Shown here: positions 28,703-37,139 of the stretch, one piece after another | How the letters are laid out: each line of letters opens with the position of its first letter | Numbering within the stretch: the first letter of the stretch is position 1 | Source: Chlorogloea sp. CCALA 695 | Lineage (GTDB): Bacteria; Cyanobacteriota; Cyanobacteriia; Cyanobacteriales; Chroococcidiopsidaceae | NCBI RefSeq assembly: GCF_003003885.1 | Contig: NZ_PVWN01000004.1 | Span: 1 to 64,000 of the forward strand | Direction: 5' to 3' | DNA length: 64,000 bases | The notes under the pieces: generated by a model | Told to the model about the DNA's origin: nothing | The model's database searches: none | The model's input: only the letters and a program-made list of their open reading frames with translations | Translations under genes and position numbers: made by a program

Positions 28703-28861
28703 CTAAAAACTAATTGGGCGTTGCTGATTAAATGTATAAATGCTGTAGAGAGACGTTGCGGTGGAACGTCTCTACGAATAATGCAACGTTTCTACACAGG
28801 TTTTGAAATCACGCGCGATCATTTTCGCGTCCTACGTTCAGCAAAACCTAAAAACTAATTG
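28703..28861. mobile_element. MITE-like insertion between pnt genes, flanked by 14-bp direct repeats
   Basis: CTAAAAACTAATTG occurs at 28703-28716 and again, without a mismatch, at 28848-28861. Between the copies is a 131-nt segment that begins GGCGTTGCTGA and ends TCAGCAAAAC, giving imperfect terminal inverted repeats, with an internal 9-bp hairpin (AGAGACGTT at 28749-28757, AACGTCTCT at 28765-28773). There is no reading frame of note. The pattern is that of a non-autonomous element with a target duplication. The duplicated target includes the stop codon of pntAA; without the insert, pntAA and pntAB would be about 25 nt apart, as expected in an operon. The end GGCGTTGC is shared with the IS1-type remnant at 61896-62365. 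Confidence 0.75.
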
Positions 28862-30021
28862 CCTACGGTTGCGCTAGTAGTAACTAAAGCATCGCGCACT
28901 CTTTGGTTGCGAATCTCTCCCCCGTGCGTAATGCAAGCAGAATCGATAATGTCATCCGCAAAATCGAGGTTGATAACGTTGTCTTTAACCAAATACTGCA
29001 CCAAAGTAGCCAAGTTTTTAGAATACATTTGGCTGGCGTGGATAGGCATTGAAGAAGGTAAATTAATTGTGCCAATAATTGTCACGCCGTGCCATTGTAC
29101 GTCTTTTCCTGGCTCGGTACGGGCGCAATTGCCACCTTGTTCCGCCGCCAAATCAACAATCACAGATCCCGGCTTCATTTGCGCTACCATTTCCTCGGTT
29201 ACAAGTAACGGGGCTTTTTTACCCTGTACTTGCGCTGTTGTAATTACTACATCTGATTGCTTGATGTGTTCGGCGACTACTTCTTGGGTGCGCGCTCTGG
29301 AATCTGAGGAGATTTCCTTAGCATAGCCTCCCGCCGCGACAGTTTCCTCGTTTAACTGCACTTCGACAAACTTTGCTCCCAAGCTTTGCACTTCTTCTTT
29401 AACAGCAGGACGAATATCAAAAGCTTCTACTACCGCTCCCAATCTTCTGGCTGTTGCGATCGCTTGTAATCCTGCTACCCCTGCTCCCATAATAAATACT
29501 TTAGCTGGGGCGATTGTTCCCGCCGCCGTTGTCAACATTGGAAAATATTTAGGTAAAGCCGCCGCCGCAATTAATACAGACTTGTAACCAGCTACCGATG
29601 CTTGGGACGATAAAGCGTCCATGCTTTGCGCTCTACTGCTCCGGGGGATTAGTTCAATAGCAAAAGCGGTAACTTTCTTATCGGCTAACTTTTGAGCAAT
29701 TTCAGGCACTCCCAAGGGGTTAAGAAAGCCAATTAATACCGCTCCTTCTTTAAGCAAATCAATTTCTTGTCGCCCGTCTTCTCGCTCTTGAGGTAAACCT
29801 ACTTTGAGCAAAATATCCGCCTCGCCCCAAAGTGCCGCGCTATCGGCTACAACCTTTGCCCCGGCGGCTTCGTAAGCATCGTCAGGGAAGAAGGCGCGAT
29901 CGCCTGCGCCCGTTTCTACCCACACTTCTAAGCCTTTTTTCACCAACCGCCCTACGGTTTCTGGGATCAACGCAACACGACGTTCGCCGACTTCAATTTC
30001 TTTGGCAACCGCTATTATCAT
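28855..30021 (-). CDS. pntAA: NAD(P) transhydrogenase subunit alpha part 1 (NAD-binding)
   Basis: This 388-residue soluble subunit (domain I) binds NAD(H). Conserved stretches are VAKEIEVGERRVALIPETV, FAIELIPRSSRAQSMDALSSQ (seen in parts as RAQSMDALSSQ), VFIMGAGVAGLQAIATARRLGA with the dinucleotide-binding GxGxxG, and VDLAAEQGGNC. It is a member of the alanine dehydrogenase/PntA family; the RAQSMDALSSQ loop and the downstream pntAB and pntB genes show it is PntA. AAGGAG lies directly upstream of the ATG at 30021. Its stop codon lies in one copy of the 14-bp direct repeat of the MITE-like insertion. Confidence 0.97.
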   Translation of the reverse strand: MIIAVAKEIEVGERRVALIPETVGRLVKKGLEVWVETGAGDRAFFPDDAYEAAGAKVVADSAALWGEADILLKVGLPQEREDGRQEIDLLKEGAVLIGFLNPLGVPEIAQKLADKKVTAFAIELIPRSSRAQSMDALSSQASVAGYKSVLIAAAALPKYFPMLTTAAGTIAPAKVFIMGAGVAGLQAIATARRLGAVVEAFDIRPAVKEEVQSLGAKFVEVQLNEETVAAGGYAKEISSDSRARTQEVVAEHIKQSDVVITTAQVQGKKAPLLVTEEMVAQMKPGSVIVDLAAEQGGNCARTEPGKDVQWHGVTIIGTINLPSSMPIHASQMYSKNLATLVQYLVKDNVINLDFADDIIDSACITHGGEIRNQRVRDALVTTSATVGN

Positions 30022-30477
30022 TTCATCTCCTTAAATCGGGAAAACTTATTTTTGCCAGAATAAAATTAAGTTGAATTTTTGTAATTACCGACTTTCTGAC
30101 AGTGGCAGCAATATATTTAGTACCTTTAACTAACTAGATCGAGGATAGTCCTTCAGACACACATATTAGCAAAGTTGCACAGTTTGCTCATTTTAGGTCT
30201 ACATCTAACTTATAAATCTTTGCCCATAGAATTTTTGATAATTTTCTTGGAGTGCGAGTTCTCACCACTAATGTTAATGTTTCGGATAATCTAGCTTATT
30301 TGAATTGCAAGCGGGTGATGATTATTTTTAATTTTTACAACAAAATTTCTCAATTATGCGTTTATACCTGACACTAGCTCACTTTTCACCTAGCTTTAGG
30401 CACTTTTTAATTAACTTTACCGTCTAACGTGGTTAAGCAAGTAGTAAATTATAAGTACAAAAACTTAATCTAAACCA
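30022..30477. other. Intergenic region between pnt operon and DUF2808 gene
   Basis: This 456-nt AT-rich gap separates two divergently transcribed units and must hold both promoters. I see no RNA gene, repeat or credible short reading frame in it. Confidence 0.5.
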
Positions 30478-31011
30478 ATGTTTGCCAAAAAAAAATCTAT
30501 GCGCCGCTTTCTTTCTGCCTTAGCTGTTACAAGTTGTATAATTGCTGGGTTTCCGGCGCTGATTTCGGCTCAAAGTTTACCAGGATTCACAATTTTTAGT
30601 GGTGTCAAGCGCGAGAATCAATTGCCCTTTAGATTAGATTTTGGCGGACAAGCTGGCGGCTGGGATCGTTATCGCTTGCGGATTCCACCCAAACAGTTAA
30701 AGTTAGCTGTAGCTCAATTTTCTGTCTCTTATCCCGATTACTATAAAGGCACTTTTGATACCAAAAAAGTAGAAATTCGCATCAAAGGTAAAGCCGTACC
30801 TTTAAAAGAAGTAGTTTGGAATAAAGAAAATCGGGCTTTAGAAATTTATCCCCAAGAGCCAGTACCCGCAGGTAGCAGAGTAGAATTAGTGCTTTCTAAT
30901 GTTAAAAATCCAGGATTTGGTGGTACTTACTACTTTAATTGTCAAATTCTTTCTCCTGGCGATGTACCGCTTCTCCGTTATGTAGGTACTTGGATTCTTA
31001 GTATTTCTTAG
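30478..31011 (+). CDS. DUF2808 domain protein, secreted
   Basis: This 177-residue protein has a signal peptide (basic start FAKKKSMRRF, hydrophobic core to residue 28, likely cleavage after ISA or nearby). The mature region matches DUF2808: RYRLRIPPKQLKLAVAQF, VSYPDYYKGTFD, and EIYPQEPVPAGSRVELVLS. The conserved VELVLSNVKNPGFGGTYYF follows. The function is unknown. It is a second, divergent member of the same family as the gene at 270-821. A dispersed repeat lies 29 nt after its stop. Confidence 0.85.
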   Translation: MFAKKKSMRRFLSALAVTSCIIAGFPALISAQSLPGFTIFSGVKRENQLPFRLDFGGQAGGWDRYRLRIPPKQLKLAVAQFSVSYPDYYKGTFDTKKVEIRIKGKAVPLKEVVWNKENRALEIYPQEPVPAGSRVELVLSNVKNPGFGGTYYFNCQILSPGDVPLLRYVGTWILSIS

Positions 31012-31039
31012 AGAGGGTTTGTAACTGGTGAGGAGTGGA

Positions 31040-31078
31040 GATCCCCCCTAACCCACCTTAAAAAAGGGGGGAAAATAT
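31040..31078 (+). repeat. Dispersed repeat (CCCCC...GGGGG hairpin family), copy 2
   Basis: GATCCCCCCTAACCCACC followed by TTAAAAAAGGGGGG and AAAATAT. It matches the reverse complement of 18621-18658 nearly throughout. The C-run and G-run can pair around an A-rich loop. It lies just after the DUF2808 gene. Confidence 0.75.
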
Positions 31079-31235
31079 CTCAACAACCCATTGAGAAAGG
31101 AAAAATATCTTAAATTGCTCTTTATTTAGAGAATGCAGGCAAATCTTGATTACTACAACTTAGAATTTCATATTATTCGTTTTAATGGTAAGATTTTAGA
31201 TTGTGACTTTTTGACGAAATTTAAGGGCATAAATA

Positions 31236-31373
31236 ATGAAACGGACATTGGGCGGTACTTCTCGTAAAAGAAAGAGAACTTCTGGCTTTCGCGCTCGGAT
31301 GCGTAACCCAGATGGACAAAATGTAATTAGCGCCCGTCGCCGCAAAGGGCGGTATCGCCTCAGCGTTTCCTAG
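31236..31373 (+). CDS. rpmH: 50S ribosomal protein L34
   Basis: The 45-residue translation starts [20 protein letters not shown] and continues with [19 protein letters not shown], which is unmistakably L34. It lies 22 nt before rnpA, as in nearly all bacteria, and heads the rpmH-rnpA-PH-yidC-jag gene order. No dnaA gene is next to it, which is usual for cyanobacteria. Confidence 0.98.
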   Translation: MKRTLGGTSRKRKRTSGFRARMRNPDGQNVISARRRKGRYRLSVS

Positions 31374-31395
31374 AGTAAATTAGCCCAATTGCAAA

Positions 31396-31770
31396 GTGGC
31401 TTTACCAAAAGTAAATCGACTCAAAAATCGGCATGAATTCCAAACCTTATTTCGGGAAGGAAACCGCCTGAAAAGCTCTCATTTAACCTTGAGAGCTTTA
31501 CGTCTGCACCCATCGGGAATAATTACAGGCGCTACTCGGATTGGAATTTCTATTAGTACCAAAGTTAGCAAGCGCGCGGTAATTCGCAATCGGATTAAGC
31601 GGCAAATTCGGGCGGCATTTCGGTCATTATTACCGCAAATAGCGCCGGGATGGAGTTTAGTTGTAGTCGTACAACCCGAAGCTGTCTTGAGTAAATGCGA
31701 TTATCAACAATTTCTGCAAGAATTAAAGCAGTTATTGGCGAAAGCAGAGGTGATAAATGGGCATTCGTGA
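31396..31770 (+). CDS. rnpA: Ribonuclease P protein component
   Basis: This 124-residue basic protein is the protein subunit of RNase P, which matures the 5' ends of tRNAs together with the rnpB RNA. The N-terminus is LPKVNRLKNRHEFQTLFREG, and the central RNR motif is AVIRNRIKRQIRAAFR. The start is GTG at 31396. The 3' end overlaps the next gene by 14 nt. Confidence 0.96.
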   Translation: MALPKVNRLKNRHEFQTLFREGNRLKSSHLTLRALRLHPSGIITGATRIGISISTKVSKRAVIRNRIKRQIRAAFRSLLPQIAPGWSLVVVVQPEAVLSKCDYQQFLQELKQLLAKAEVINGHS

Positions 31771-32149
31771 AGATGTTTACTACGAGGGTGGCCCTCATGT
31801 AGGAGAATTGATATTTGGTTTGATTGTGGGGTTAACAGTTGTAGCTTTACCCTTGACAGTGGGCGCAATTGTCCGGGCTTTGTGGCTGCGCTACCGAATT
31901 ACAAACCGTCGGGTGACAATTACTGGGGGTTGGATGGGACGCGATCGCACGGATATTATTTATTCAGAAATCGTCAAAATAGCAAAAGTTCCGCGTGGGC
32001 TTGGCGCTTGGGGAGACATGGTACTAACTCTAAGAGATGGTAGCCGTTTGGAATTAAGAGCCATACCCAAGTTTCGGGAGACTTACGAGTATATTAACGA
32101 GAAAGTAGCTCTGAAAAATCCTAAAGTAAGTGCCGCCGCCGATAAATAA
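31757..32149 (+). CDS. PH domain-containing membrane protein
   Basis: This 130-residue protein has one or two hydrophobic segments (about 15-42) and then a bacterial PH-like (YdbS/bPH2) domain: YRITNRRVTITGGWMGRDR, DIIYSEIVKIAKVPRG and GDMVLTLRDGSRLELRAI. Its start overlaps rnpA by 14 nt. The gene is commonly found between rnpA and yidC in cyanobacteria, which suggests a link to membrane protein insertion. The actual function is not known. Confidence 0.85.
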   Translation: MGIREDVYYEGGPHVGELIFGLIVGLTVVALPLTVGAIVRALWLRYRITNRRVTITGGWMGRDRTDIIYSEIVKIAKVPRGLGAWGDMVLTLRDGSRLELRAIPKFRETYEYINEKVALKNPKVSAAADK

Positions 32150-32300
32150 ACTCTAAAAATTGGTTGCTCGTGATTGGCTACAAAATTACCAGCCAATCAT
32201 CACAAAAAACTTATACGGTTAACGCTACCCGTAAATGTCAACCAGTATCAGATAAATTAAATTTAGACAAACTAACATATTTTAGGTTAAGTTCCCATAA

Positions 32301-33446
32301 ATGGATTTTGGTATAGGGTTTCTCTCTAACAACGTGATGCTGCCGATCCTAGATTTTTTCTACGGAATCGTGCCAAGTTATGGACTAGCAATTGTCGCGT
32401 TAACGCTAGTAATTCGCTTTGCGCTTTATCCTTTAAGCGCCGGATCGATTCGCAATATGCGGCGCACAAAGGTTACTCAACCGTTGATGCAAAAACGAGT
32501 TAAAGAACTTCAAGAGCGCTACAAAGACAATCCGACCAAATTGCAAGAAGAAATGAGCGGTGTCTATAAAGAATTTGGCAATCCTTTAGCTGGCTGTTTG
32601 CCTGTAGTGGTTCAGATGCCCGTACTATTTGCTCTGTTTGCAACTTTACGGGGTTCGCCATTTTCCGACATCAATTACAATGTCAACCTGCAAATTGTGC
32701 CTCAAGAACAAATTGAGAGTGTTCAACCTGTAGCTTTTACAACTCCACCCCAAAACATTTACATCGCTGATGGAGTCCACGCGCCGATTATTGCCGTTTT
32801 ACCTGGGGGTAGTAACTTAGGCGTAGGTGGGAAAACAAAAGTTGAATTTCAAACTGTCGAAGGTAAAAGTTTAACAGCGTTAGAAGCCGAGCATCCTGAT
32901 AGTAGCCTTGTACCCACTTTAAAAGTGAGCAAAGGGGAAGATCGAGTAAAAATTGATGCTGATGGCAATATAGAAGCCCTAGCGCCTGGAGAAGCCACAA
33001 TTGTCGGCACAATTCCAGGACTTGCAACCAAAAAAGGCTTTTTGTTTATTGATGCCTTGGGTAGAGTTGGCGCTTTTGATGATGATGGGACAATTCACTG
33101 GGATATTGTCGGGATGATTCTTGGTTTTGGCTTGAGTCTGTATCTGAGTCAAACTTTATCGGCGCAAGGATCTACGGGGGGAAATCCGCAGCAAGAAACC
33201 GTAAATAAAATCACACCAGTAATATTTTCGGGAATGTTTCTGTTTTTCCCACTTCCGGCAGGAGTATTGATGTATATGCTGATTGCAAATATATTTCAAA
33301 CCTTGCAAACGGCGATCGTCTCGCGCGAACCTTTGCCGGAAAATCTGCAAAAAATTGTGGAAGCAGATGCAAAAGTCACCGAAGCAAAAGACAGAGAATC
33401 ACTGCCTTTTGAACCAAATCGTTCTAAGAAAAAAGCTTCAGGTTAA
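32301..33446 (+). CDS. yidC: Membrane protein insertase YidC/Oxa1
   Basis: This 381-residue protein inserts and folds proteins in the cytoplasmic and thylakoid membranes. It has TM1 with the conserved Arg39 ([14 protein letters not shown]), the coiled C1 region ([18 protein letters not shown]), and later [16 protein letters not shown] and [17 protein letters not shown]. Residues about 125-265 form a large non-membrane insertion; within it, [20 protein letters not shown] resembles a BIG-2 (bacterial Ig-like) domain. It is in the conserved rpmH-rnpA-PH-yidC-jag series. Confidence 0.95.
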   Translation: MDFGIGFLSNNVMLPILDFFYGIVPSYGLAIVALTLVIRFALYPLSAGSIRNMRRTKVTQPLMQKRVKELQERYKDNPTKLQEEMSGVYKEFGNPLAGCLPVVVQMPVLFALFATLRGSPFSDINYNVNLQIVPQEQIESVQPVAFTTPPQNIYIADGVHAPIIAVLPGGSNLGVGGKTKVEFQTVEGKSLTALEAEHPDSSLVPTLKVSKGEDRVKIDADGNIEALAPGEATIVGTIPGLATKKGFLFIDALGRVGAFDDDGTIHWDIVGMILGFGLSLYLSQTLSAQGSTGGNPQQETVNKITPVIFSGMFLFFPLPAGVLMYMLIANIFQTLQTAIVSREPLPENLQKIVEADAKVTEAKDRESLPFEPNRSKKKASG

Positions 33447-33449
33447 ATC

Positions 33450-33968
33450 ATGGATAGTGCAGTAAAGGGTCAGCAGTGGTTAAAAACCCTGCTGCAATTA
33501 GCTGGAGTACCTGCGGATGTGAAAGCAGAAGTAGAGAGTAATCCGGGCGGACACAAACTCGGAGAAACACCAGTAGACAGCTACTGGTTGACTATTGATG
33601 AAAAGAGCTTGAGTGCAGAGCAAGTAGCAACTTTTACAGGCTCTCAAGGAGAGGTATTAGATGGCATTCAATACCTAGCTAATGCCACTTTAAACTTAAA
33701 CCAAACAGAGCCACAAGGCTTTTATGTAGTTGAGTTGAACGGCTACCGAGCTAAAAGGCAAGTCGAGCTAAATGCGATCGCACAATCCGCCGCCGAACAG
33801 GTACGAGCAACAGGGGAAGAAGTAGAAATTAAATCTTTATCCTCCGCCGAACGCAGGCAAATTCACACGATTTTGCAAGAGTACCCAGAGTTAGAAACTT
33901 TTAGTCGTGGTAAAGAACCCCATCGTCATCTTGTTGTAAGACAACTAGCGGCAGATAATCTTGGTTAA
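33450..33968 (+). CDS. Jag-like R3H domain RNA-binding protein
   Basis: This 172-residue protein has a KH-like middle segment (GEVLDGIQYLANATLNLNQ, as in Jag/KhpB) and a C-terminal R3H domain (SSAERRQIHTILQEYPELET with KEPHRHLVV). It should bind RNA or single-stranded DNA. It starts 3 nt after yidC, as in most bacteria. The N-terminal Jag-N domain is lacking. Confidence 0.9.
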   Translation: MDSAVKGQQWLKTLLQLAGVPADVKAEVESNPGGHKLGETPVDSYWLTIDEKSLSAEQVATFTGSQGEVLDGIQYLANATLNLNQTEPQGFYVVELNGYRAKRQVELNAIAQSAAEQVRATGEEVEIKSLSSAERRQIHTILQEYPELETFSRGKEPHRHLVVRQLAADNLG

Positions 33969-34028
33969 AAAGCTGTAATTTTTGCCACAATCAAAGTTAG
34001 CGTTTATTAAGGGTGAGGCAAACTTCCT

Positions 34029-34529
34029 ATGGAGGCAATTTACATTCCCCAACTGACAAAAGCACCAGAGAGAACCGAGGTAATACCAGTTGAAGAATTT
34101 ATCGCTGGTTTAGAAACCTTAACTCCGGTGCGCGGTCAGGTTAGAGTTCAGCATCAAGTTAATTATTTAGAGGTGTCGGGTAAAGCCGAAACAATCGTTA
34201 CTTTAACTTGTCATCGTTGTTTGCAGCAATACAATTATCGCTTGAGTATTGATACCTCAGAAATGATTTGGTTAGATGAAAGCGCAAGTTTGCCCTATGA
34301 AGGTGCGATCGATAAAGAGGTTGCTGTAGAAGATTTAATTGAATCTCTGCCGCCTCAAGGCTACTTTAACCCCAGTGAGTGGCTATACGAGCAGTTGTGT
34401 TTGGAAATGCCCCAAAAACAGCTATGCAAAAGCGATTGTGCGGGAATAACTGCGGATACGAGCATGACAGACAAAGTAGGCGATCGCCGTTGGGCTTCTT
34501 TGGAAGCATTAAAAAAGCAACTACCCTAA
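34029..34529 (+). CDS. DUF177/YceD family protein
   Basis: This 166-residue protein matches DUF177 (YceD), with PVRGQVRVQHQVNYLEVSG, the zinc-binding pair CHRCLQQY, and a second pair C-x3-C (LCKSDCAG) near the end. In plants and bacteria members affect 23S rRNA accumulation. Elsewhere it is often next to rpmF; here it precedes ycf46 by 1 nt. Confidence 0.88.
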   Translation: MEAIYIPQLTKAPERTEVIPVEEFIAGLETLTPVRGQVRVQHQVNYLEVSGKAETIVTLTCHRCLQQYNYRLSIDTSEMIWLDESASLPYEGAIDKEVAVEDLIESLPPQGYFNPSEWLYEQLCLEMPQKQLCKSDCAGITADTSMTDKVGDRRWASLEALKKQLP

Positions 34530-34530
34530 A

Positions 34531-36045
34531 ATGAGCTTCCGCAACGAATTTGAACTACTTTTACGCGCTCGTTATCCGTTGATTTATATCCCCACTTACG
34601 AGGAGGAGCGAGTAGAAGTAGTAATTAAAGAAGAATCACAAAATCAAGGTAATCGCACCGTATATACCTGGGATTTTGTAGACGGCTACGGGGGCAATCC
34701 TAACGATGCAGGATTTGGTCGGCGCAACCCTTTGCAAGCCTTAGAATTTGTCGAAAAGCTCCCCGCCAGCGCCGCCGCCGTTTTTGTGTTGCGTGACTTT
34801 CACCGCTTTTTAGAAGATGTTTCGGTGTCGCGCAAACTCCGCAATTTGGCAAAGTTGCTCAAATCTCAGCCCAAAAATGTAGTCATACTATCGCCGAAAC
34901 TTGCCATTCCTGAAGATTTGGGCGAAGTGCTGACGGTGTTAGAGTTTCCTTTACCTGCGCCGCCAGAAATTAAAGTCGAAATTGAGCGCTTATTATTGGC
35001 TACAAGGCAATCAATCGACCCAAAATTTTTAGATGAATTAGTTAGATCCTGTCAAGGGCTGTCAATGGAGCGGATTCGCCGCGTATTAGCAAGAGCGATC
35101 GCTTTTCACGGCGAATTACAGCCCGAAGATGTGGAATTGGTGTTAGAAGAAAAGCGCCAAACTATCCGCCAAACTCAAATTTTAGACTTTTACCCCACTA
35201 CTGAAAAGATTTCTGATATCGGCGGATTAGACAACCTTAAAGACTGGTTGCTCAGGCGTGGTGGTGGATTTACCGAAAAAGCTAGAGCTTACGGTTTACC
35301 GTACCCGCGCGGGCTGCTATTGGTAGGAATACAAGGTACGGGTAAGTCCCTTACCGCTAAAGCGATCGCTCATCATTGGCATCTACCTTTACTTAGGCTA
35401 GATGTGGGGCGTTTGTTTGCAAGTTTGGTCGGCGAATCTGAGTCGCGCACCCGGCAAATGATCCAAGTAGCTGAAGCCCTTGCCCCTTGCATTTTGTGGA
35501 TTGACGAAATTGATAAAGCCTTTTCGGGACTAAATAGTAAAGGCGATGCTGGCACTACTAGCCGCGTGTTTGGGACGTTTATTACTTGGCTGGCTGAAAA
35601 AACATCCCCAGTGTTTGTTGTAGCTACAGCTAACGATATTCAGGCGCTACCGCCAGAAATGTTGCGAAAGGGTCGGTTTGATGAGATATTTTTTGTTGGC
35701 TTACCTAGTCAAGAAGAAAGACAAGAAATTTTTACAGTCCATTTATCAAGATTGCGATCGCATAACTTAAATAATTACAACATCCAACGCCTAGCTTACG
35801 AAACTCCCGACTTTTCTGGCGCGGAAATTGAGCAAACTTTAGTAGAAGCTATGCACATTGGTTTTAGCCAAAACCGCGACTTTACCAGCGATGACATTTT
35901 AGAAGCCGCGAGTCAAATTATCCCCTTAGCCCGTACTGCTACAGAGCAAATTCAATTTTTACAAGAATGGGCAAAAGCCGGGAAAGCTCGTTTAGCATCA
36001 AAACACAGTTCGTTAAGCGATCGCATTGGGCGACAATTGCCGTAA
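34531..36045 (+). CDS. ycf46: Ycf46-like AAA ATPase
   Basis: This 504-residue protein matches the Ycf46 family encoded in cyanobacteria and red algal plastids. The N-terminal region (about 1-215) is the family-specific part (LLLRARYPLIYIPTYEEERVE, seen in part). The C-terminal AAA module has Walker A GIQGTGKS at 266-273, Walker B CILWIDEIDKAF and the arginine-finger region LRKGRFDEIFFVGLP. A proposed link to CO2 or photosynthesis regulation is known for the Synechocystis member. It begins 1 nt after DUF177 and is followed by an SH3 gene. Confidence 0.92.
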   Translation: MSFRNEFELLLRARYPLIYIPTYEEERVEVVIKEESQNQGNRTVYTWDFVDGYGGNPNDAGFGRRNPLQALEFVEKLPASAAAVFVLRDFHRFLEDVSVSRKLRNLAKLLKSQPKNVVILSPKLAIPEDLGEVLTVLEFPLPAPPEIKVEIERLLLATRQSIDPKFLDELVRSCQGLSMERIRRVLARAIAFHGELQPEDVELVLEEKRQTIRQTQILDFYPTTEKISDIGGLDNLKDWLLRRGGGFTEKARAYGLPYPRGLLLVGIQGTGKSLTAKAIAHHWHLPLLRLDVGRLFASLVGESESRTRQMIQVAEALAPCILWIDEIDKAFSGLNSKGDAGTTSRVFGTFITWLAEKTSPVFVVATANDIQALPPEMLRKGRFDEIFFVGLPSQEERQEIFTVHLSRLRSHNLNNYNIQRLAYETPDFSGAEIEQTLVEAMHIGFSQNRDFTSDDILEAASQIIPLARTATEQIQFLQEWAKAGKARLASKHSSLSDRIGRQLP

Positions 36046-36065
36046 TTGATTAGGAGGTATGGGGA

Positions 36066-36515
36066 ATGAGTTGGACATCAGGTTTAGTTAAATTAGTTTT
36101 AGGATTTGTAATTGCAATTACTTTATTGATTAGTGGCAGCGTAGCTTTAGCACTAATATTTATCAACCGCGCCTCCTCTCCTCCACCTAAACCAATCTTT
36201 GCTAATGACAGCAGCGCGGTTAAAAAAACAGCAAATATAACTAAACCTAAAACCTCTATCGCTACTAAAAATGCTCCTAAAAGTAAGCCTTCCCCTTCAC
36301 TAGCATCAGGTAGTTATCCAGCGCGGGTTACATGGAATCAAGGCTTAAGTCTGCGCTCCGAACCTAGTTTAGACGCAGAACGTATTGGTAGCCTAGATTA
36401 CAACCAAAAAATCGTAGTCTTGCAACAAAGCAAAGACGAAAAATGGCAGCAAATCCGCTTAGACGATAGTGAGTTGCAAGGGTGGGTAAAAGCAGGTAAC
36501 ACCGAGCGCGAGTAA
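36066..36515 (+). CDS. SH3-domain protein with membrane anchor
   Basis: This 149-residue protein has one N-terminal membrane segment (about 8-31), a Pro/Lys/Ser-rich linker (about 37-82) and a C-terminal bacterial SH3 domain (WNQGLSLRSEPSLDAERIGS, then VVLQQSKDEKWQQIRL). Such domains bind cell wall or act as protein-binding modules. GGAGGTATGGGG precedes the start. It is the last gene of this co-directed series. Confidence 0.85.
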   Translation: MSWTSGLVKLVLGFVIAITLLISGSVALALIFINRASSPPPKPIFANDSSAVKKTANITKPKTSIATKNAPKSKPSPSLASGSYPARVTWNQGLSLRSEPSLDAERIGSLDYNQKIVVLQQSKDEKWQQIRLDDSELQGWVKAGNTERE

Positions 36516-36526
36516 ACTAAAACTTA

Positions 36527-36985
36527 CTACAAAGGCATCAATGCCCTTTGACAAGTAGGACACACTGCATGAATTGCCAACTGACAATCTAACAAGTGAT
36601 AACCTTCTTTTTCCGCCGTTTTACTACCTATTTTTAAAATCGAATCGTTCTTAAATTCGATGGTTTTGTTGCATCGAGTGCAAATTAAATGATGATGGTG
36701 ATGGGGGTAAGGTTGGTTTAGTTCGTAATGTTTATGCCCTTCGCCTAACTCTAGTTCGCGCAAAATCCCCATCCTTGCCATCAACTTCAAAGTTCGGTAG
36801 ATGGTAGACAGGCTAATATTTGCTTGATCTTTCGTCTCTAGTTGATGGTACAGATCCTCGGCGCTGAGATGTTCTCCTTCAGGAAGTTCTTGAAAAACGT
36901 GCAGTATAGTTTCTCGTTGAGGAGTTAATCGCCAGCCGCGATCGTGGAGTTCTGCTTTGAGGGAACCAGCCGTGTAAACAGTCAT
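36527..36985 (-). CDS. furA: Ferric uptake regulator, FurA type
   Basis: This 152-residue repressor is closest to the cyanobacterial FurA. The winged-helix part has GWRLTPQRETILHVFQ and ISLSTIYRTLKLMARMGIL. The metal-binding region has HKHYE, the His-rich PHHHHHLIC, and two CxxC motifs, Cys102-Cys105 and Cys142-Cys145, plus Cys134, which is the same five-Cys arrangement as in Anabaena FurA. It should sense iron (and haem/redox) and repress iron-uptake genes. A Fur-box-like site lies 72 nt upstream, so autoregulation is likely. FurA is distinguished from FurB/Zur and PerR by overall similarity only. Confidence 0.9.
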   Translation of the reverse strand: MTVYTAGSLKAELHDRGWRLTPQRETILHVFQELPEGEHLSAEDLYHQLETKDQANISLSTIYRTLKLMARMGILRELELGEGHKHYELNQPYPHHHHHLICTRCNKTIEFKNDSILKIGSKTAEKEGYHLLDCQLAIHAVCPTCQRALMPL

Positions 36986-37057
36986 AACGACATTCTCAAG
37001 AAAGCTTTGTTATTGCTAATTCTAATAAATTTATAGCTCGATTGTCAACAAAGGAAA

Positions 37058-37076
37058 CTTATTGAGAATCATTGTT
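37058..37076. promoter_or_regulatory. Fur-box-like site between furA and a divergent gene
   Basis: CTTATTGAGAATCATTGTT matches the 19-bp consensus GATAATGATAATCATTATC at 13 of 19 positions, with a complete AATCATT core. It lies 72 nt before furA and 63 nt before the divergent gene at 37140, so it could control both. A site in the furA promoter fits known FurA autoregulation. Confidence 0.5.
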
Positions 37077-37139
37077 AATTAAAGCTATTTGGGCAAAAAC
37101 CTTTAGCCTAGAAGTGATGTGCAGAGAGAATAATAAGTT

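Noticed and set aside
28859-29326. 155-codon open frame on the forward strand opposite pntAA
   Set aside because: It is fully antisense to a highly conserved gene, and the translation has no recognisable family.
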